64,000 bases of DNA from Fasciola hepatica (lineage: Eukaryota; Platyhelminthes; Trematoda; Plagiorchiida; Fasciolidae), in contig CANUEZ040000179.1 of NCBI GenBank assembly GCA_948099385.1, positions 12,905,454 through 12,969,453 of the forward strand, given 5' to 3'. Of this stretch, positions 24,501 to 39,700 are shown in pieces. Position 1 is the stretch's first letter; each line of letters starts with the position of its first letter. A program made the position numbers and the translations under genes. Below the pieces are notes generated by a model. It was not told the origin of the DNA. It saw only the letters and a program-made list of their open reading frames with translations, and made no database searches.

Positions 24501-27500
24501 CGAAATCTAAATATAAGCGAAAGTTGGATGTCATTCCGTGTGCTTTCTTGTGGCTACGGTTTGAATGCAGTGGAGAAGATTTGGTACATTCTGGATCCCC
24601 AAATGTACCAAGATACCAAGGTGAATCAGTGGACAACAAAATGTTGACAGGACTGAAATGGGAGTAGAAAGATATGGGTCCGGCTGTGATTCGGTCTCCT
24701 GAGAGAAATATGTCAATAAGGTGTACAGAGGTCTTCAAGCGAAATGGCTGCAGCACGCGACTCTCAAATGACTTAAACTGGGTCATATGTTAGGGGTTCG
24801 AAAACATTGTTTGCGGTTCGTTTTTCTATTTTCCCAATAATTATGTTCTATCATGAAATTTTCGACTAAAATTCTTTATTCTGGTTACGAAAGCGAGTCC
24901 TTAGCTTCTTTTAAGAGACGAAATTCTCGAAGCAATTGAAAGTGCCCAAATACTAGCCATCCAGAGGCGAGCTGTGCGTGTCGGAAGCATTTGACGTGGA
25001 GTATGAAACGCAAGCTCATGCAAGTATTCTCGTGACGTGCTTACTCAGCGTTCCAAGTGACACGCTCGTCGGAGCAACTTAGGCAGTCTTGATTGATATG
25101 ATATATCCTTGCTGAAAAGCACTGTAATTTTGGTCTCATTCAAGCTGGGAGGGAGAAAAGTGTCAAGAACTGTCGATCTAGTATGATTTCTTCCGTATGA
25201 TAATGAGAACCATTGAATTCTCCATCCCAACCATTAACCGCAGTAACTCCGGAACTTGACAGTACGTTTCCACTAGTCAACTGTTACACATCCGCTTGCG
25301 AAATTATCGATAATATTTCGGCATAACTAGAATTTTGCGAGTTTATTGTACAACTTTTAATACATTTCGCAACAGTCCCAGTAAAGAATCGATATTATTA
25401 TTTGAGTAACTCTCGCAAAAGAATATAAACTTGATGGGTGATGTTATTGTTTCGGAAAACAGTTAACAGAAATATTCCCCAGCCAGACGAAATTAACAGA
25501 AAACTATGAAATAAATTCCTATATACCTGATCACCTACTACTCAACCGTTCACCCGGATTCATTTGAGCCACCAAAATAATTAGATCATAATGACCCGCA
25601 TTTCGGTCTTCTAAAGGTCACTCTTAAAGGACCCTGTGATATGGCAAAACGAAAATCATACGAGGATACTTCAAATTTGAAGAAACTTACTGTATGGTCG
25701 TCGCTTCAGGAAATCCAAAATTGTAGCATATCCCTCGGAGGGGGAAGGGTGAAAAACGCAATGTTGGAAAATTAATTCTGTAACAACGGTGGGAATTCAT
25801 GCGACGGAGTCCACTGGGTGTTGATCTACTGATAATTGCTTTGCAAAAGATGAATTTCAAATTTGATCAAGATGGCCCGTCAGTTACTACAAAGTATATC
25901 CCCGCAGGTATGTAGTGGCTTTGTGTGCCTATCAATCTGCTAGAAGTGAACGACTGGGTCTGGTTACTGAAGAGGTTGGGTTCCTTAGTGCCACTACTTA
26001 CTCCGTACTGATCAGTCAAGAGTCGAGTCAAGTTTCGACAATATTTTCATAAGAAAATTGCAAACTTTTGTTCATCAGTGAAATTATCTGGTTAATCCCA
26101 GTAAAAGATCAAGTTTTAAAGCGATTTACAGAGAGCTACCTGGATCCATAAGCTCTGTGTCAGATGCATGGAAAAGCGAAGACCCATGCGGTTTAATGCC
26201 AGTAAACAATGGGACAATTATTATCTTTCCCAAGCTAGAGTATGAAAGCAATGCGAGGAATACGCTAAATGGCGCCGACTGAAAGCTGAACCACCTAAGA
26301 TAGGTGACAATCACTAGAACAAAATATGGAAAATTTATTAAAAATATCACTATGCCTGCAATCAAGAAATCAACCAAATAAGTACTGCTTCCCTATCCAC
26401 CTAATCCGCTGTTTTTTTCCACAATTTAACTGTAACATGCACCGAACACTGACCCTGCGAACGTTCAACCTAGATCGTTTGTCATTTGATAACCTGTAGA
26501 ACGTTTTACATAGCGGTTTCCACCAATCCTGGTCGTGTTACTACCGGGCGTCTGTGAGTTGACTAGAATCTACCGAGCCGTTAATGAAGCGGACGGTCTT
26601 TGTTTCGAGTAAATGTTGAGAATGATTATAGAATAATTGTATTTGAACAAAACTGGACATTTGTTCCCGATTAGGTTGTGACGTGTTTGTCTTACCCGAC
26701 GGTCCCGGGTGAATTTTATTGACAATCAGAGATTTGTTTGCTGCTTTAAATGTTGCACTTCCTGATTTTTTTTTGTTGATTTGGATTGGTTCCGTTCCCC
26801 CAAAAGACTGATTATGCAAAATTTTTATTTTTCTTCTCAAGTACCAGTAATATGATTGGTCTGACGAGAATAACAAACCATCAAGTGATCTAACGGAAAA
26901 TAATTTTGCTTACGTAATAGATTAGAGAAAGAATACAATTTAGGGTAAAAACCAGTTCATAGAGCTGCTGAAAGTTAGTGGATCAAGATTTATTTTTTTC
27001 TTTTCTTATTTTACAGATCCTTTCGAAGGCATAATCCATGATTGTAAGTCATGTGGTCCTATCACAAGCCGCATTAAGTTACTTTATATTTTTGATAACC
27101 CACTCCCAATAAGCTTTGTATCGAAGAGGCCAGAGTAATCACGTGACACGAGGGTTACTAGATGAACGATACCAGATTGTGTAGACAAATCATTTATATT
27201 TCAAGTCAGTCACTGATCCCACCGTCTCAATGAGTGACCAAAAAGGTAAAAGTCAATATTTCAAACTCTGAAAAGCCTTCAAAGTTTAATACAGCCGTTT
27301 CTTTGTGTTTACTAACATAGAGTAGACAGTTACTACTAGAGTCCGGGCAAAAGAAAGTTGGCTACCATGAAGGCTGGAATTTGCAATCAGAATACTAGTG
27401 GGATCAACAGAAATGTTGAATAATCTGTCGAAAACAACTCAGGTCTTAGAAGTCACAGATTGTCTGCCACCAATAGGTGTCACTCTTGTGAGAATAACAA

Positions 27501-30500
27501 CTAATTGGCTGAATTCAATATCATTCATCACACAAGGAGTATGTTCGGATTAGTTGTACTACCTTTAATTTCGAAACAAAACAAGTTCTTCAGTACATAT
27601 TAGAGACAAGTACAAATTTTGAGCTTCTGACCTCAAGACGAGAGTAGATCAGACTGAAAACAAAAAAGAAAAATTGTGTTTTTTCTATGTAATTGATAAT
27701 AACCAGGAAGAATAAAAGGTTGTTGGCAGCCGATTCACTTTCAGTTATGGTAAAATGTGCGCAGATAAGGACAGACCCAAACCTTACCCAAAGGAATAGC
27801 TGAACACATCCCGAAATGGCTTTCGCACATAACGACAGTCCGTCCGCACGACAAGCCATTTGGAAGGAAACCCGACAATAACTATCATAGAACATCGCTC
27901 AACATATCATCCGCTTCCCGTGAAAGCATCCTCTAAAGTACAATCACAGTTCATTGAAACCATTAAAAACAATTCATATCTCCCCTGTTTTCGAGCACAA
28001 ATCATGAATAAAACTACACCGTCCCCCCCCCCTAAATCAGCCACAAAATTGTACCACAACTACTGACTCACCAGTTTCGAACCCTTTTTTGAAAGTCTTA
28101 CCAAATAAAAAGTTATTCGAGAACAGGAAGGGCTTTTATTTGGTTATCTCGCTTAAAAACCGAGTTTCAAACCACCAGAAGGGAGCACTTCCCTGGTCAG
28201 TCGCAATCTTCATTGGACAGACAAGTGGAGTCAGATTAGGTCGAACAAACTGTTGGTTCGACGGATTTGGTGCTACGCAGTTCAGCGGTTAGCATCGCAT
28301 GGGGTATGATCTGTAAATCGGATCCCCTACTCATGCCTAATTATTGATTGGTTCGCTTATGAGTGCACACATGAATACGGTAATGGTTGGCCCATCCGAA
28401 CTATCGTTTGCAATCAGGGCATCTGAACTGGCGGTGATCGTGTTTTCTTCTCTGTCATGTAAGTTCGTCCTATCACGCGAATCGGGTAACGCAGCTCAAA
28501 TATTTCCCCTTAAATGACGGGACCTTCAAAACGGAAGACCTGGACGGAAAGCCACACGCGTTTTGTACGACTGACGTATCATGGTTTTACTCGACATACT
28601 TCATGTCCCGGGAATTAAATAGAGTTCTTTTCAAAAGGATAGCAAATAATTCAATGACGAAACCTTGATGAATGCATGAGATAACTGTCGCTAATCATAA
28701 TGCCCCACCCAGCTCTTGTGGAAACTGAATAACTCCGCTGTACTTACTGGGCAACTAGTTTTCTCCTGCCTTGCATAGCGCGCTTTAAATGTTATCTTTA
28801 CAGTAATGATTATATTATTAGGCCGTCGTAAGCAGATGTAGGCGCAACCGTTTTTCTTAGCATGACATCACGTATATTCCAATACATCGTGCATTTCGCA
28901 ACCTCAAATTGAAGAGAGTAGATCGGGACGGAAAATTTTGGGGTTTCAAGAGACTTCGACTGTCCAAGAGCATTTGTACTCTGACACAGTTCAAATACTT
29001 CTGGGTCCAGAGCTTTTGAATTGTGTATCTGGTTACTAATTGCCGCAAAATGAAGGAGTGCAAAATTACTTGCCAGTGTGGCTTTCATTATTGCACTTTA
29101 ACCGTGAGCCGTTGACATTTTCTGACACTCGATCTTATCTCTTGGTACACAAATCAAGTGATAACCGTCCCAACATGACGGGACACACTTGCATTGCATC
29201 AAAGCCATCCTTCAATACTATATCGTAATATGAATTCTGTTATCAAATACTAGTTTGTCATACAGCTTGAATTTCGAATAAGCCTTTAGTGATCCGTAGA
29301 AGTACCACGGTAGAGCTGCTGTGTACACACTCAAAATCTTCGATAGAATGTATCGATTATATCTTAACTATTACCTGAACCCGGTTGATATACTGTCGCC
29401 GATCCTGAACGGATCTGAGCACTATGTGTGTCCTCAGTTGGTAGCGGGTTAAAAACGGGGATTTGAGCTTTGAGGCCGCATGATAAACATCCGTGTAGAC
29501 AACTTCGTATCCCCGTAAATTTAAATCAAACCAATGCTCTGTCTGGTCATTATTTCTTTTCATTCCCTGTCTCTTTTTTAGTGATCAGCGCGGTTAATCA
29601 AGTCATGTGTAAGCCCTCAGTCTTTTAACTGTTTCTGATGAATCACATACCCTATCACATGATCAGTGCAGACAATTAGAAAATCAGTAACAGCTTCCGC
29701 CAATTAATCTACCTTCAAACATGGTATAAGTGGCTGAATTTAATAATCAAAAAAGAGATATCTGTGTGGACAATTCTAGTTAGAACAGTACCCGAAGATG
29801 TCTTCAACGAAAATTCGGTGCTCGACTATAGCTAAAATGTTTCGTGCATAAGCGGTTCAACGACAGCTCTGCAGATTATCGATTGAACGGAAACTTGTCA
29901 TTTTTCACTTGTGTGAAAGGTTTTTGAAAACTGCTTACCCATAACCTTAGATAAACAAGTCCACAGAGATAAACAGCGAGGAATAAAATTCGTGGGTTTC
30001 TCTTAAGAAGGTTTTAAATCAACGGTTACAGTTTAACCTGTGCACGAGAATGTGGCCGTGCCATGCACGTAGTAGCTTTTTCTGATGCATTGTCACATAT
30101 TCTGTAGTTAGTTTTCAACTTTCATCCCACGGGATTTCCGTTTTGTATCCCTTATTTTGTCTTTTGCCTCAAGCAACAACATATGAAGAGGACTAGGGGC
30201 TGTTCGGTCTCGGTTGGCAACACCTGCATATTGATGCACAGCATCTTCTTCCGCGAGCTGGAGAAAACCAGGATATTCTCATTCTGTGTTCAACCTGTGA
30301 ACAGTTTTTGACCTGTAAACATTTTACGCTTGTTTATTCACAGGATTGTCCTCTCCAGAACCAGATTAATTTACTGGCTGATTCATTGGGCGTGGACTTT
30401 ATCAGCCGCTACCCGTCTACTTGTCACGTTTCATCACCGAGTTGATATAGCCATTCTTCCCATCTTTTAGGGTCATAGAGGCGAGCTCGAGGTAAAACCA

Positions 30501-31934
30501 GCTCTATAGTGTACCTCACTGTATGGTGGTCGTCATATAACCATAAAGATTCCTGAAGAGTACCCCCATATGTGCAATAAAGACGTCATCTTGGAAGTTT
30601 GTTTGTTCAGTAAAGTGTATCAACAAGCAACAGACAGCCATGATCTTCGCGGACGATTTTCACAGAGATGGGCACTGTCCAAATTAGTTAGATGTGACAA
30701 TGCTTTAGTGTAAAATTAACTCACTTCTTGTCATCTGGTTTGCTAGGGAATCTGGTCAGTGAGTGGCCTTTTGTGAGGGCAGAATATGTCGACGTACTAC
30801 AGATCCACAAGTACCGCATTCAGCGGCTATATTAAAAGTACCCACCCCCGGTCGTCATGGGGAAACTAAATGAGTTATTAGGAAGCGGGGCTTTTTAACT
30901 TTTAATCTTTGCTTCATTGTCAGTATGGAAGGAGATGGCTTAAAGGGGAGCAAAATTGATTTAACAGCTTGTCATAGGATGGTAAATGCACTGTTATTCA
31001 ACCTTTACTAGCGATTACGTTGTGCATGGGCCTGTCTTCTAGTTGGGTCGAGTTGATCCTATCAGCGGGGACGGATTCAACCTTGGTATTATGATCGATT
31101 ACCATCAAAGTAAAGATTCGTGGTTTCCGTGACACACGCCTTCCACTTGGAAAAACAATTTTTAACGATAAGGGCTGTCATTTGAAGAAATTTGCAAGAC
31201 TGTGGCCGCTATTACCGCGCATTCATGGACATCCTATGGGTTTAGCAATCCGCATAATGTACCATTTAAAAAATTACGTTTTTCTTCGTACGAAGCATGA
31301 CCGCCAAGAATCCTTTGTTCTTTCTGGCTCGTGGCAAGAATACATATGCTTCGTCACACTGTACGTTAACCATTCTTCTCGTTTTTGATTATCCTGGTAC
31401 CACAGATTCACCTCCGCCACTTCGCTCATCGGGAATATCTCCTCAAAGTAAGCTTCATCGGAATGTACCCCAAAGAACTCTGTACGTGTTCCCTCCTTTT
31501 TGGATGACAAGGATATCAGGAACTCAGCGTTACGGTAGGAGACAAGTCCTGACAGATACGTCAGGCAGGTTGGTAAACGGGTTAAACGACGGTGGAGTGG
31601 TATAAGCTGCTGTTTATCATGGGTCACATTATTTCAGAAAACTGGAACGTGTACTTTACTACTGTAAAACTATTCAGTAGGCAAATTACGGTAGAAGAAT
31701 AAGCAGCTTGTGGGGTTTCAAGTAACGCAAGCCAGCTCGATCGAAAGTTGTCGGTTGACTAGTAAGACTGTGATAACTGGCCCGCTATACCGGCACTGGA
31801 TTCAGCTTGCAGTACAATTTCATGGGTATCCACTAGAAACCGGTTTTTGTGCATTCAAACGCCATCTGCATACATGTACTAAAATATACCATCACGGTTG
31901 GAAGGCAATTTATAAACAATACTTTTCATCTAAG
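18540..31934. other. No gene recognised; a few exon-like segments
   Basis: About 13.4 kb without retroelement motifs I can name. Segments flanked by good splice signals on the plus strand are 18885-18989 (105 nt), 22653-22685 (33 nt, acceptor CTTTCTCCTCAG, donor CCG then GTAAGA), 25850-25906 (ending GCAG then GTATGT) and 29582-29608 (27 nt, acceptor CTCTTTTTTAG, donor GTAAGC). The longest open frames (for example 31274-31627 minus, 117 codons) show no recognisable domain. Confidence 0.4.
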
Positions 31935-32053
31935 ATCACTCGTTACGAAGAATTAGCTGAGGACGCGCTTGAGTGGAGCTCTTGCAGGGCGAATAGCTTT
32001 TCGGCTCTGGAGCACAATCAAAGGTACTGGTGGAGATTTGGATGTAGACGGAA
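31935..32053 (+). CDS. Candidate exon, unknown protein
   Basis: This is the last part of a 115-codon open frame (31710-32057) and is bounded by an acceptor (TACTTTTCATCTAAG) and a consensus donor (GGAA then GTGAGT). The 39 codons include RYEELAEDALEWSSC and HNQRYWWRFGCRR. Codon usage looks more protein-like than its surroundings. No domain is recognised, and no adjacent exon was identified with confidence. Confidence 0.22.
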
Positions 32054-33474
32054 GTGAGTCACACAAAAATAGTGAGACCTGCGCTGAACACTGACTGGGT
32101 TTAACCGTTCTCATCATTCTTCGAAAACACTGGTTAGGGCAAAGCATGTACACCACACTTACCACGACTTCACCCATAGTGTTTGCTTTTGGGCAGTGTT
32201 GCATTCCTGTCTAACTTGTGGTATAACGATAATAAGACTCATAATTTGAGTACTGTAATGTGTCGATGCGTTTGCCATCAAACCAACAGCATAGGACAGA
32301 TAAGTGGAAAGCTCATTGTAAACAATAATATACTCGAAACTGGATAGACATACATCACAGAGGTTAAAGCAGTCAGTTTGGCAGTAATGGACAAAACACA
32401 ATTCGAAATACTGTTCGCTGCGTCATAAGTCACTGCTTTTCTTGTTATACGGACCAAGGAAGTTACACATGAAGCAGAAAAATCTCTGGTTTAGTTGAAA
32501 AGGAAGAGACTAAACTGGAAATACGTAATTTCTGCATTCCACTTAGTCGTAAAAATGAAAACGTAACCCGACTGCAGCCGCAGAGTAAGCCGCGAGTAAG
32601 CACGTAAGCAAGCAGGTAAGTGAATGAGTGAACCAATAAGAGAACTGAGCCTCATGCGCTCTCACATATAAACTGGTAAAGTCAATCGATGCATAGAAAG
32701 GTCGATCAGTCAATACTGTCCGCATTGAAGCCTATCAAGAAACCAATACCGGGCAGGTGTATACGCATGTATGCAAGGGATATTATTTAGTTATCCTCAC
32801 AGTATGAATGATTTTAACCAGACACACGGACAGAATACGGACGCCAGCAAATAGTCAATATGTTAGGACGCTGAAAAAGATGGATAATTAGATTTGTTGG
32901 ACAATTGGAAGAAACAATTTTGTATATTTGCCAAACAATGGATCCTTAGTAAATTCGGAATCACAATGATACCAGCAGCTAACCTAGAGTAATCTAGAGA
33001 AATAGCATGGTTCGAGTGCGCTCTCAAACGTGTAGCATTCCAGCCTCTCATTTTTATTACCCACATGTCGTAAATTTGAAGTACTGAAGCACACCAATAA
33101 TATTTTATACGATCCTACCAATCAAACGTTCATTTCAGTGGCACAACATTGTGAGTGTTGTTATTACTACAAAACTCATGTCCATTTTGGAAACTTCAGT
33201 GGTCCAGCCAATTTACTTTGTGTCCTCTATCGGCCTTCGTGTTGAATATAATTTGCCCAAGTAAAAGAAGTTATATCATCAAACTGGAATAGTTAGAGCT
33301 TTCAGTAATTTGTCTAAATATTCCTTCAAGCAGCATTAAAGATCAACTCAGTAATGAGAGCTATGGAAATACTGTATATTTGTTTCATTTGACACATCAG
33401 GGATTTTGAGCTGTCTAAATCCATTTTTTTTCAAATCGCACAAAAATAACCAGTAGACGATTCACATACAGACA
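32054..33474. other. No recognised feature
   Basis: Only short open frames. A local GTAAGC/GTAAGT-rich stretch near 32585-32620 is a small imperfect repeat rather than a set of splice sites. Confidence 0.45.
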
Positions 33475-33691
33475 GCCTCGGTGAACAGCGGGAAAGTGTT
33501 CAAGTCAAACTAGGGGGTCCTTGGTTCGATTCCTGGCTAGGTCTTGCCGGATAAACCCTGCCTCCGACGATTCTCAGCGAGCCGAATGAGACAGCTGTAC
33601 GCCACACTCGCAAAGCCTATTCACGCCGTAATTTGGAGCTGAGTCAACTTCCACTTCTACTTCTTTTTTCTTTATATTCTGCTAGTAAATA

Positions 33692-33726
<35 letters not shown>
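33475..33726 (+). mobile_element. tRNA-related SINE, second family, with (TA)n tail
   Basis: A degenerate box A region (CCTCGGTGAACAGCGG, about 33477-33492) is followed by a clear box B (GGTTCGATTCC, 33523-33533) about 35 nt downstream, as in a tRNA gene. About 150 nt of unique body ends in a T-rich stretch, AGTAAATAG and a 36-bp (TA)n tail at 33691-33726. The body shares AATGAGACAGCTGTACG (33585-33601) with the element at 49.97 kb. No target-site duplication was found. Confidence 0.55.
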
Positions 33727-33729
<3 letters not shown>

Positions 33730-36700
33730 TCATTCGTAAACGTCAGTAAATGTCTATGATGATTACTATTTACTTTACCAAACTCAGCGTCACCCAAGAA
33801 GTTGTTGATTTGTATTCATTTAGGGAGACAAACTAGAAACCTGTTCACTAGGCCAACAGAAACACAATCTTCGTGAAGAGGAAATGAGATTTGCCCCAGC
33901 TAAACTGGCATTCACTAACATGAAATATTATTACAAATCTGCCTTCTGGACACTTCTGATGAGGTCAGTAAAGTGTGTGTACGGGATTTTTAAGGCCTGA
34001 TAAACGAGCACATTGTTCGTAGTTCACACTATTGTCTGTAGGTCTTAACAAGGCTGATTCATGTGAATGAACCTCTCAACTGTTTCGCCTATTTCGTGTC
34101 TTTGTCTTATCACCTCTGAGTTAAAATATCATAGGAGCAGCAGTGTTTTGACGAAACTTTTGCGCACGGGATCGGTCGGTGTATCTTCCCGTGTTCAGTG
34201 TTCAATTAGGAGAAGACAATGTACGAAAATTTCGGTTTTGTAAATCTGCGCTGAGTTTTGTTACTGCGATATTCTTCCACAGACCCCGGATGCATCGTCC
34301 TGAAGCAAAGTAACTTGTCTTTTGATTGATCCAAACCAGTGTGTTCTTTGTGGCAGATTTATTTTGTTCAAATTTGAAGTTCTCATTTATATTCAGATGC
34401 TGTCTGCTATCTATTCCTCAGAAATAATCCAACCCGGGTTCAGTTTTCAGTCAAGTAATGTAGTAAAGTAGTCCCTTCTAAGCTATATAACTTGAGCCAA
34501 TTCACAATGCTTTGATGGGCTTAGAGATATTCGAAACTCGCCAATGACAAGTTGTAGGGACAAATTCTCTAACACCCATTTCATCGCCGGATCTGAGAAA
34601 TTGAATTATGATTTGAAACTTCTTCGAGTCTTAGCAGTTCAGCTTGTAAGCAGTAACATCCCACACGGTTTCTCGGGGTTGTTATTCGTCAGCTAACATA
34701 GTTGAAATTGTGAAGCTTGATCTTGGCCAGTGGTTCTGAGATCGGTTTACCTGTGGGTTTGTTTCTGTTCACATGTGTGGAACAAACGAATTTCGGCCCA
34801 TTTTATTTCAATCGTCACTTGATCCTGTCTTTTAGCGAAACCTCTCTTTTTCTATTACTGTTCAGCTTCATTGAGCCAGATCGGTAAAATGGTTGGATCA
34901 AAAAAGAACAAACCTATCTTCCTTCCAGTAGATTTTAACTGACGCGTTAATCGACCAATCGACTGACTTTATTCAATTTCTCTTAACAAGAAAGGAGTCA
35001 CTTCCATGACGAGCAACAATGAAGAGCTGGAACCGACTCTCAGATGAATGTAAAGGCTGTTGTATATTTTACATCAGATCAACCTATTTCCACGCTTCCA
35101 TATCTCCTGTGATGCACCCTCACTTGCATTACCTGATCGGTCCAGACAGTCCATTCGTGTAACGCGTCAGTACATCCTTTTTTCCTATCTTGGTGCTTGT
35201 CTACAATCACTTTGTTCCAGATCACGGGTGTGCACTCACACGCCCTCGTGACATATCTACCTGAATACATCTCTTGATCTAGCATACGAGCTAAATACAT
35301 CACTGCTCTTCTAATATGAGAAAACTAGATATGTGTCAATACGTTCTTCTGTATGACTTTCGCCGTTTAGCAGTTACGTCTGACGTGGTTTGAGCAACTC
35401 CGTAAAAGTGCATTTAAAAACATTCAACAAAATGGTTACATGGACCACGAAAAACGTCAATATAAAGGGAACAAAACTGAACAAATTCGAAGGGAACTTC
35501 CCGCATAATATCACAGATGACGTTTTTGGCAGTCCTTGTACGTAGGGCAGAGTCAAGCATAGTGATTGTGAATGGGACCTAAGTGTCAGTAATGCACTTG
35601 GAGTTGGTGTTGGACAAAGTGAATTCAAAACTATTTTCCATGGACAATGCAATTTTTCCCTTGACTGAGGTGCTACGAAGTCCATAACGCATCAACAAAT
35701 ATGCATATTGTATTGTATTGTACTGGAGACTTCAGAAAGTTGACAAAATCATGTTTCAGCCAAAAGATGAAACACTTTAAAATGAGCATTAAAAAATAAA
35801 TATTGCCAAAATAAAACTGGTTCAGCGACCGAGATTCGCTTGAAATTCATCTGGGATTTCATCTTGTCAACCAGAAGAAGAGCTAAGTAAAGTGCTGTAG
35901 AGTAGCAAAAGATATTTATGCGAGAGGAGATAAGTCTAAGAGCGGAAAGTGTGGATGGATACGAACGAAGTGCAAGTAAGTCACAGTCTAGGGGATGGAC
36001 GTCGTCCGCAAGAATCTTCATGATAATTTTCCACAGGCTATAACGTGCTAATCGCAAACTTTGGAGATAACGGAGTCTATGGTAATGGAAGAACCACGGC
36101 TGTTATGACGAAACTACGAGGTGATGTGATAAAATCTTTCTGAAGTAGACCAGGCAAGATCACGCACCAGAATTAGAGTAAGGCTGGCAGAATACATTGA
36201 CGGATAAAATAGAAAATGACAGCTTGCGTGGCAAGTACGAAATATACATCTTATCAAAAATAAGCAGTGGCAGTGAATAACACCAAGTAAGGACATTAGA
36301 ACAATAATTAAAGCGATGAAGCTATATTGGTAGAAAGTACTACACGGACAGGAGAAGTATAAATATACCGAAAATTCAACAAAGTCCCGTTCGACTAGTT
36401 GTGGCATGAAGCAGTTGTTGCATACCACTGGTTCTTTGACATTTTCTGGTTGTTCACATGCGTTTATCCTAATTTTATTCCAGCACATGTTTCACCAACC
36501 GTTGGTGCGAATTTGTAGCTATCCTTCGATCGATCTGCGCCATGCTTTAGACACTAAATCATTCCAAACCAACTGAAACAAATATGTAGCCTTCAGCCAG
36601 TTTCATTCCTAGTATGGAATTAAATTTGCTTGATCTGGAATTAAGAACTCCGGACTCAGCGAGGGGTTGCATTGTGTCACCATTTACCGGTGAACATGGC

Positions 36701-39700
36701 GATAGAAGATCACCAACAAGCTGTGTGATACACCAAGCACCCAGCCGACTTATTGCTGTCTCTCAGGTGACAGTATCAATTTCTAATCCCAAGAAAGTTT
36801 CCCCACAACAGTGACTTTTTGATCAAATCCTCCTAACGGATAATTATTCGATTCGTCAGACAAACTAGTTAATCGGAGGAAAGTGCCCATAATCACTTTA
36901 AGAACACACATTCCGGCAAATAATTATTTTTGAAAGTTTATGACGTGAAAACCCAGCCAATAGAGAATTCAATGACAACATACCTAATCCGTGTGTGTTT
37001 GTTTGATATGATGCGGAGTACAGTGGACACAGTCATAGTGAAGTCTCACTGAGAAATGCTGTCGAGCAATTATACCTCGGAGGTCGATTGATCTGCGCTG
37101 AAATGACAGATTTTTGTATGTCGCTCGAGTGCGTTTGTTTTCATATCATTTAAATTGTCACGAGATGACTAGGAATTTTCGAAAACCGTTGTTTACCTAA
37201 ACTTATGCTCCTAAACAAAACTTCGTACTTTTCTGTAGACATTTTATTTCTCCCTTTGTTCACCTCTGCTTTTATCCAATAAAGTGGAATCGTTGGTCAA
37301 TCATTTGCTGGGTGAGTTTGTCCGTGATATTTCATTCGTTCGCCATCGATGCAGACACACAGGGCATCACACTTATGAGGCCAGTAGTACCGACAGTAAA
37401 GGTGAAATTTCCCACTGTACTGGTCCCACTTTGGAGAAGAACCGTAAAACCTCATCAAAATTGCCGGTTTCTTTCGAATCACCTTTGTTAATGATGCATT
37501 TCACACGCATTTTTGATTTTTAACTTGGCTTCTGAGAGTGCTTATAGCAGCAAAATATTTGAACTCGAGTGTTCAAGATTCATCCTCAGACCGTTCAATG
37601 CAGTCAATGATATCCTTTACTCTTTTGGGTTGCATCGATTCGGTCTATCAGTAAAAATTCTGCGTACTTTTCCGTTTTGTGTAGAATGCTGTACTGGCAT
37701 CCAACCCGTTCTCGATGTTTCATACAAAGATAGTCATAACACATTCTGATTCTGTGGCAATAAAGTTATATTCTCCAGTCATCTGACACAATCCCTGGGA
37801 CCATTCATAAACCCACCCGTTTTCAATTTTCCCATCTAAACGTCGTAGCTTCCTCGGCCTGCGGTGATCACAGTAAGTTATTCGCCTGTAAAATAAATAT
37901 TAACAAAAGTGATGGTAACAGTCTCTTTACTTCCATCATTTCTCGTACGAAAAGGATATCCCATTTTTGTAAGGAAGCCGAGACCTACGAAAGACTGCCG
38001 AATGGGAAGTCGATCAGAGGTGGTAGAATGTTTTCGCTGCTTATTCGCCGTGACTACCGTTTAAACACCGCCGGTCAAATAATCGGATTTTATAGAAGAA
38101 TATTCCTAACTAGTAAGGCAACATTTGCTGGCGTAGAGTCGATTTCACCTTAGATGGAAATATCACTTCTTCTACCCAAAATAAGAAGCTCAGGGACAAA
38201 GATCCTAAAGACTAAAGAAAGAATTTTGCAAGCTAATTGACTCAGTCATATTCACTGGATCAGTAACGATATTCTTTACACGGATCGGATAAGGATCAAG
38301 CGCCACCGGTCTTGAAACGGTCTTTTTACCGACCGTCAATTGAGAAATGAGTTTCAATCATCCCTGGGCCATACATGATCAGCCACGTTATTGGCGTGAG
38401 TAAACGAATCATAACAAAATTCACAGCAAACCTTTCACTTCCAAACGAGATGTCATTATCAGTGCTAGGAAGCTGATAAAGTCAAAAAAACACCAACCTG
38501 AGGAATTCAAGATACGAGAAGGAACATTGGTTTGCACTCCTCTATATTCAGAAATTGTTCAAATATTTTCGTCGGCTCAATTTACCGTGGAAGCAACAAA
38601 CGTATTGCCTTCTGTCGTTTTTCGACGTGTGACTAAGTAGAAGAAAGTAAACCTGATTACGTAATCATATGTGGATACGATATGTGCACCTATCTGTGCT
38701 TTTTACTGAGCTAAAAAACGAATCTAAAGAATGAGACAGTTAAGAAGACCAGTAAAACCTGAAACTTCGACACGCTAGTTTAACTGGAGCATTTTGATTC
38801 GACGACAGCAATTCAACTCCGTTTTTTCGACTTTACCGTGACACTATGTGTGACCAGGTCAGAGTGCTACGAGCACAGAGATTCAAAGAAATGTATCACA
38901 ATCCAGACCAAAGTGTACACTAGTACGTCTTAAGATTCACGTGCATATAAAGCACCACCACTCAGGTGGCTTTCTCAACCACTCTACCTAGTAACCTATA
39001 ACTGTGGATTATTGCACTGTGGGGTTAGGAAAATAATTCTAACTGCATTATTGAATTTTTTCACCCACTGGAGAGGGTATAATTTACAACAACTCTGTGT
39101 TCTTTTTTCCAGAAAATGGACACTTGTCCACCCACGCACACGGTAGGTTATACTGTTTGGTGCGTGATGTTGCTATCAAATATAAGAAATTATTGAGTCT
39201 TTGTGGAAATTATCGTTTTATTTCCTAATGGTCTTTTTCTCAGACTTTTTCCAATGCTCGTCGCCTCACAAAGAGTTTCTTGAATGCTTCTCAAGAACAA
39301 TCTGAATTATAAAGAACTCAATTCGGTAGATTTAAACAAAGTATAAACAGACCAAAACGCTAAAAGTTCCTAGCCGGGACGGGTAGAAACTTGTCACTGG
39401 AAAGCTACTCATGATTTATATACAACGTTCACCACCGAAAATCGTCACCTAATTCCCGTTTCTGTTTGATTTTACGTATGCATATTAAAAGATCTTGTTG
39501 AGAGTAAGTTACCCATGAACTCCGTGTGCCAATGATTTATTTCGTTTCCGAAGAGGTTGAGTCAACATTTCTATTGTACGCGTGCGCATGAATCCAATAA
39601 AAGGAATATACTTCAACATCAAAAGCCCACTGCATTATCAAAGACGGCCGGCAACCAGCCGCTGAGATCTAGAGTGGAGAACCAAACTATATCCAAATAG

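Noticed and set aside
28268..28330. GCAGTTCAGCGGTTAGCAT resembling a tRNA D arm
   Set aside because: No T arm or acceptor pairing follows at the right distance.
34505..34545. TTTGATGGGC...TTCGAAACTCG resembling the SINE ribozyme
   Set aside because: The core is altered, the stems do not pair, and no tRNA-like promoter or SINE sequence is nearby.
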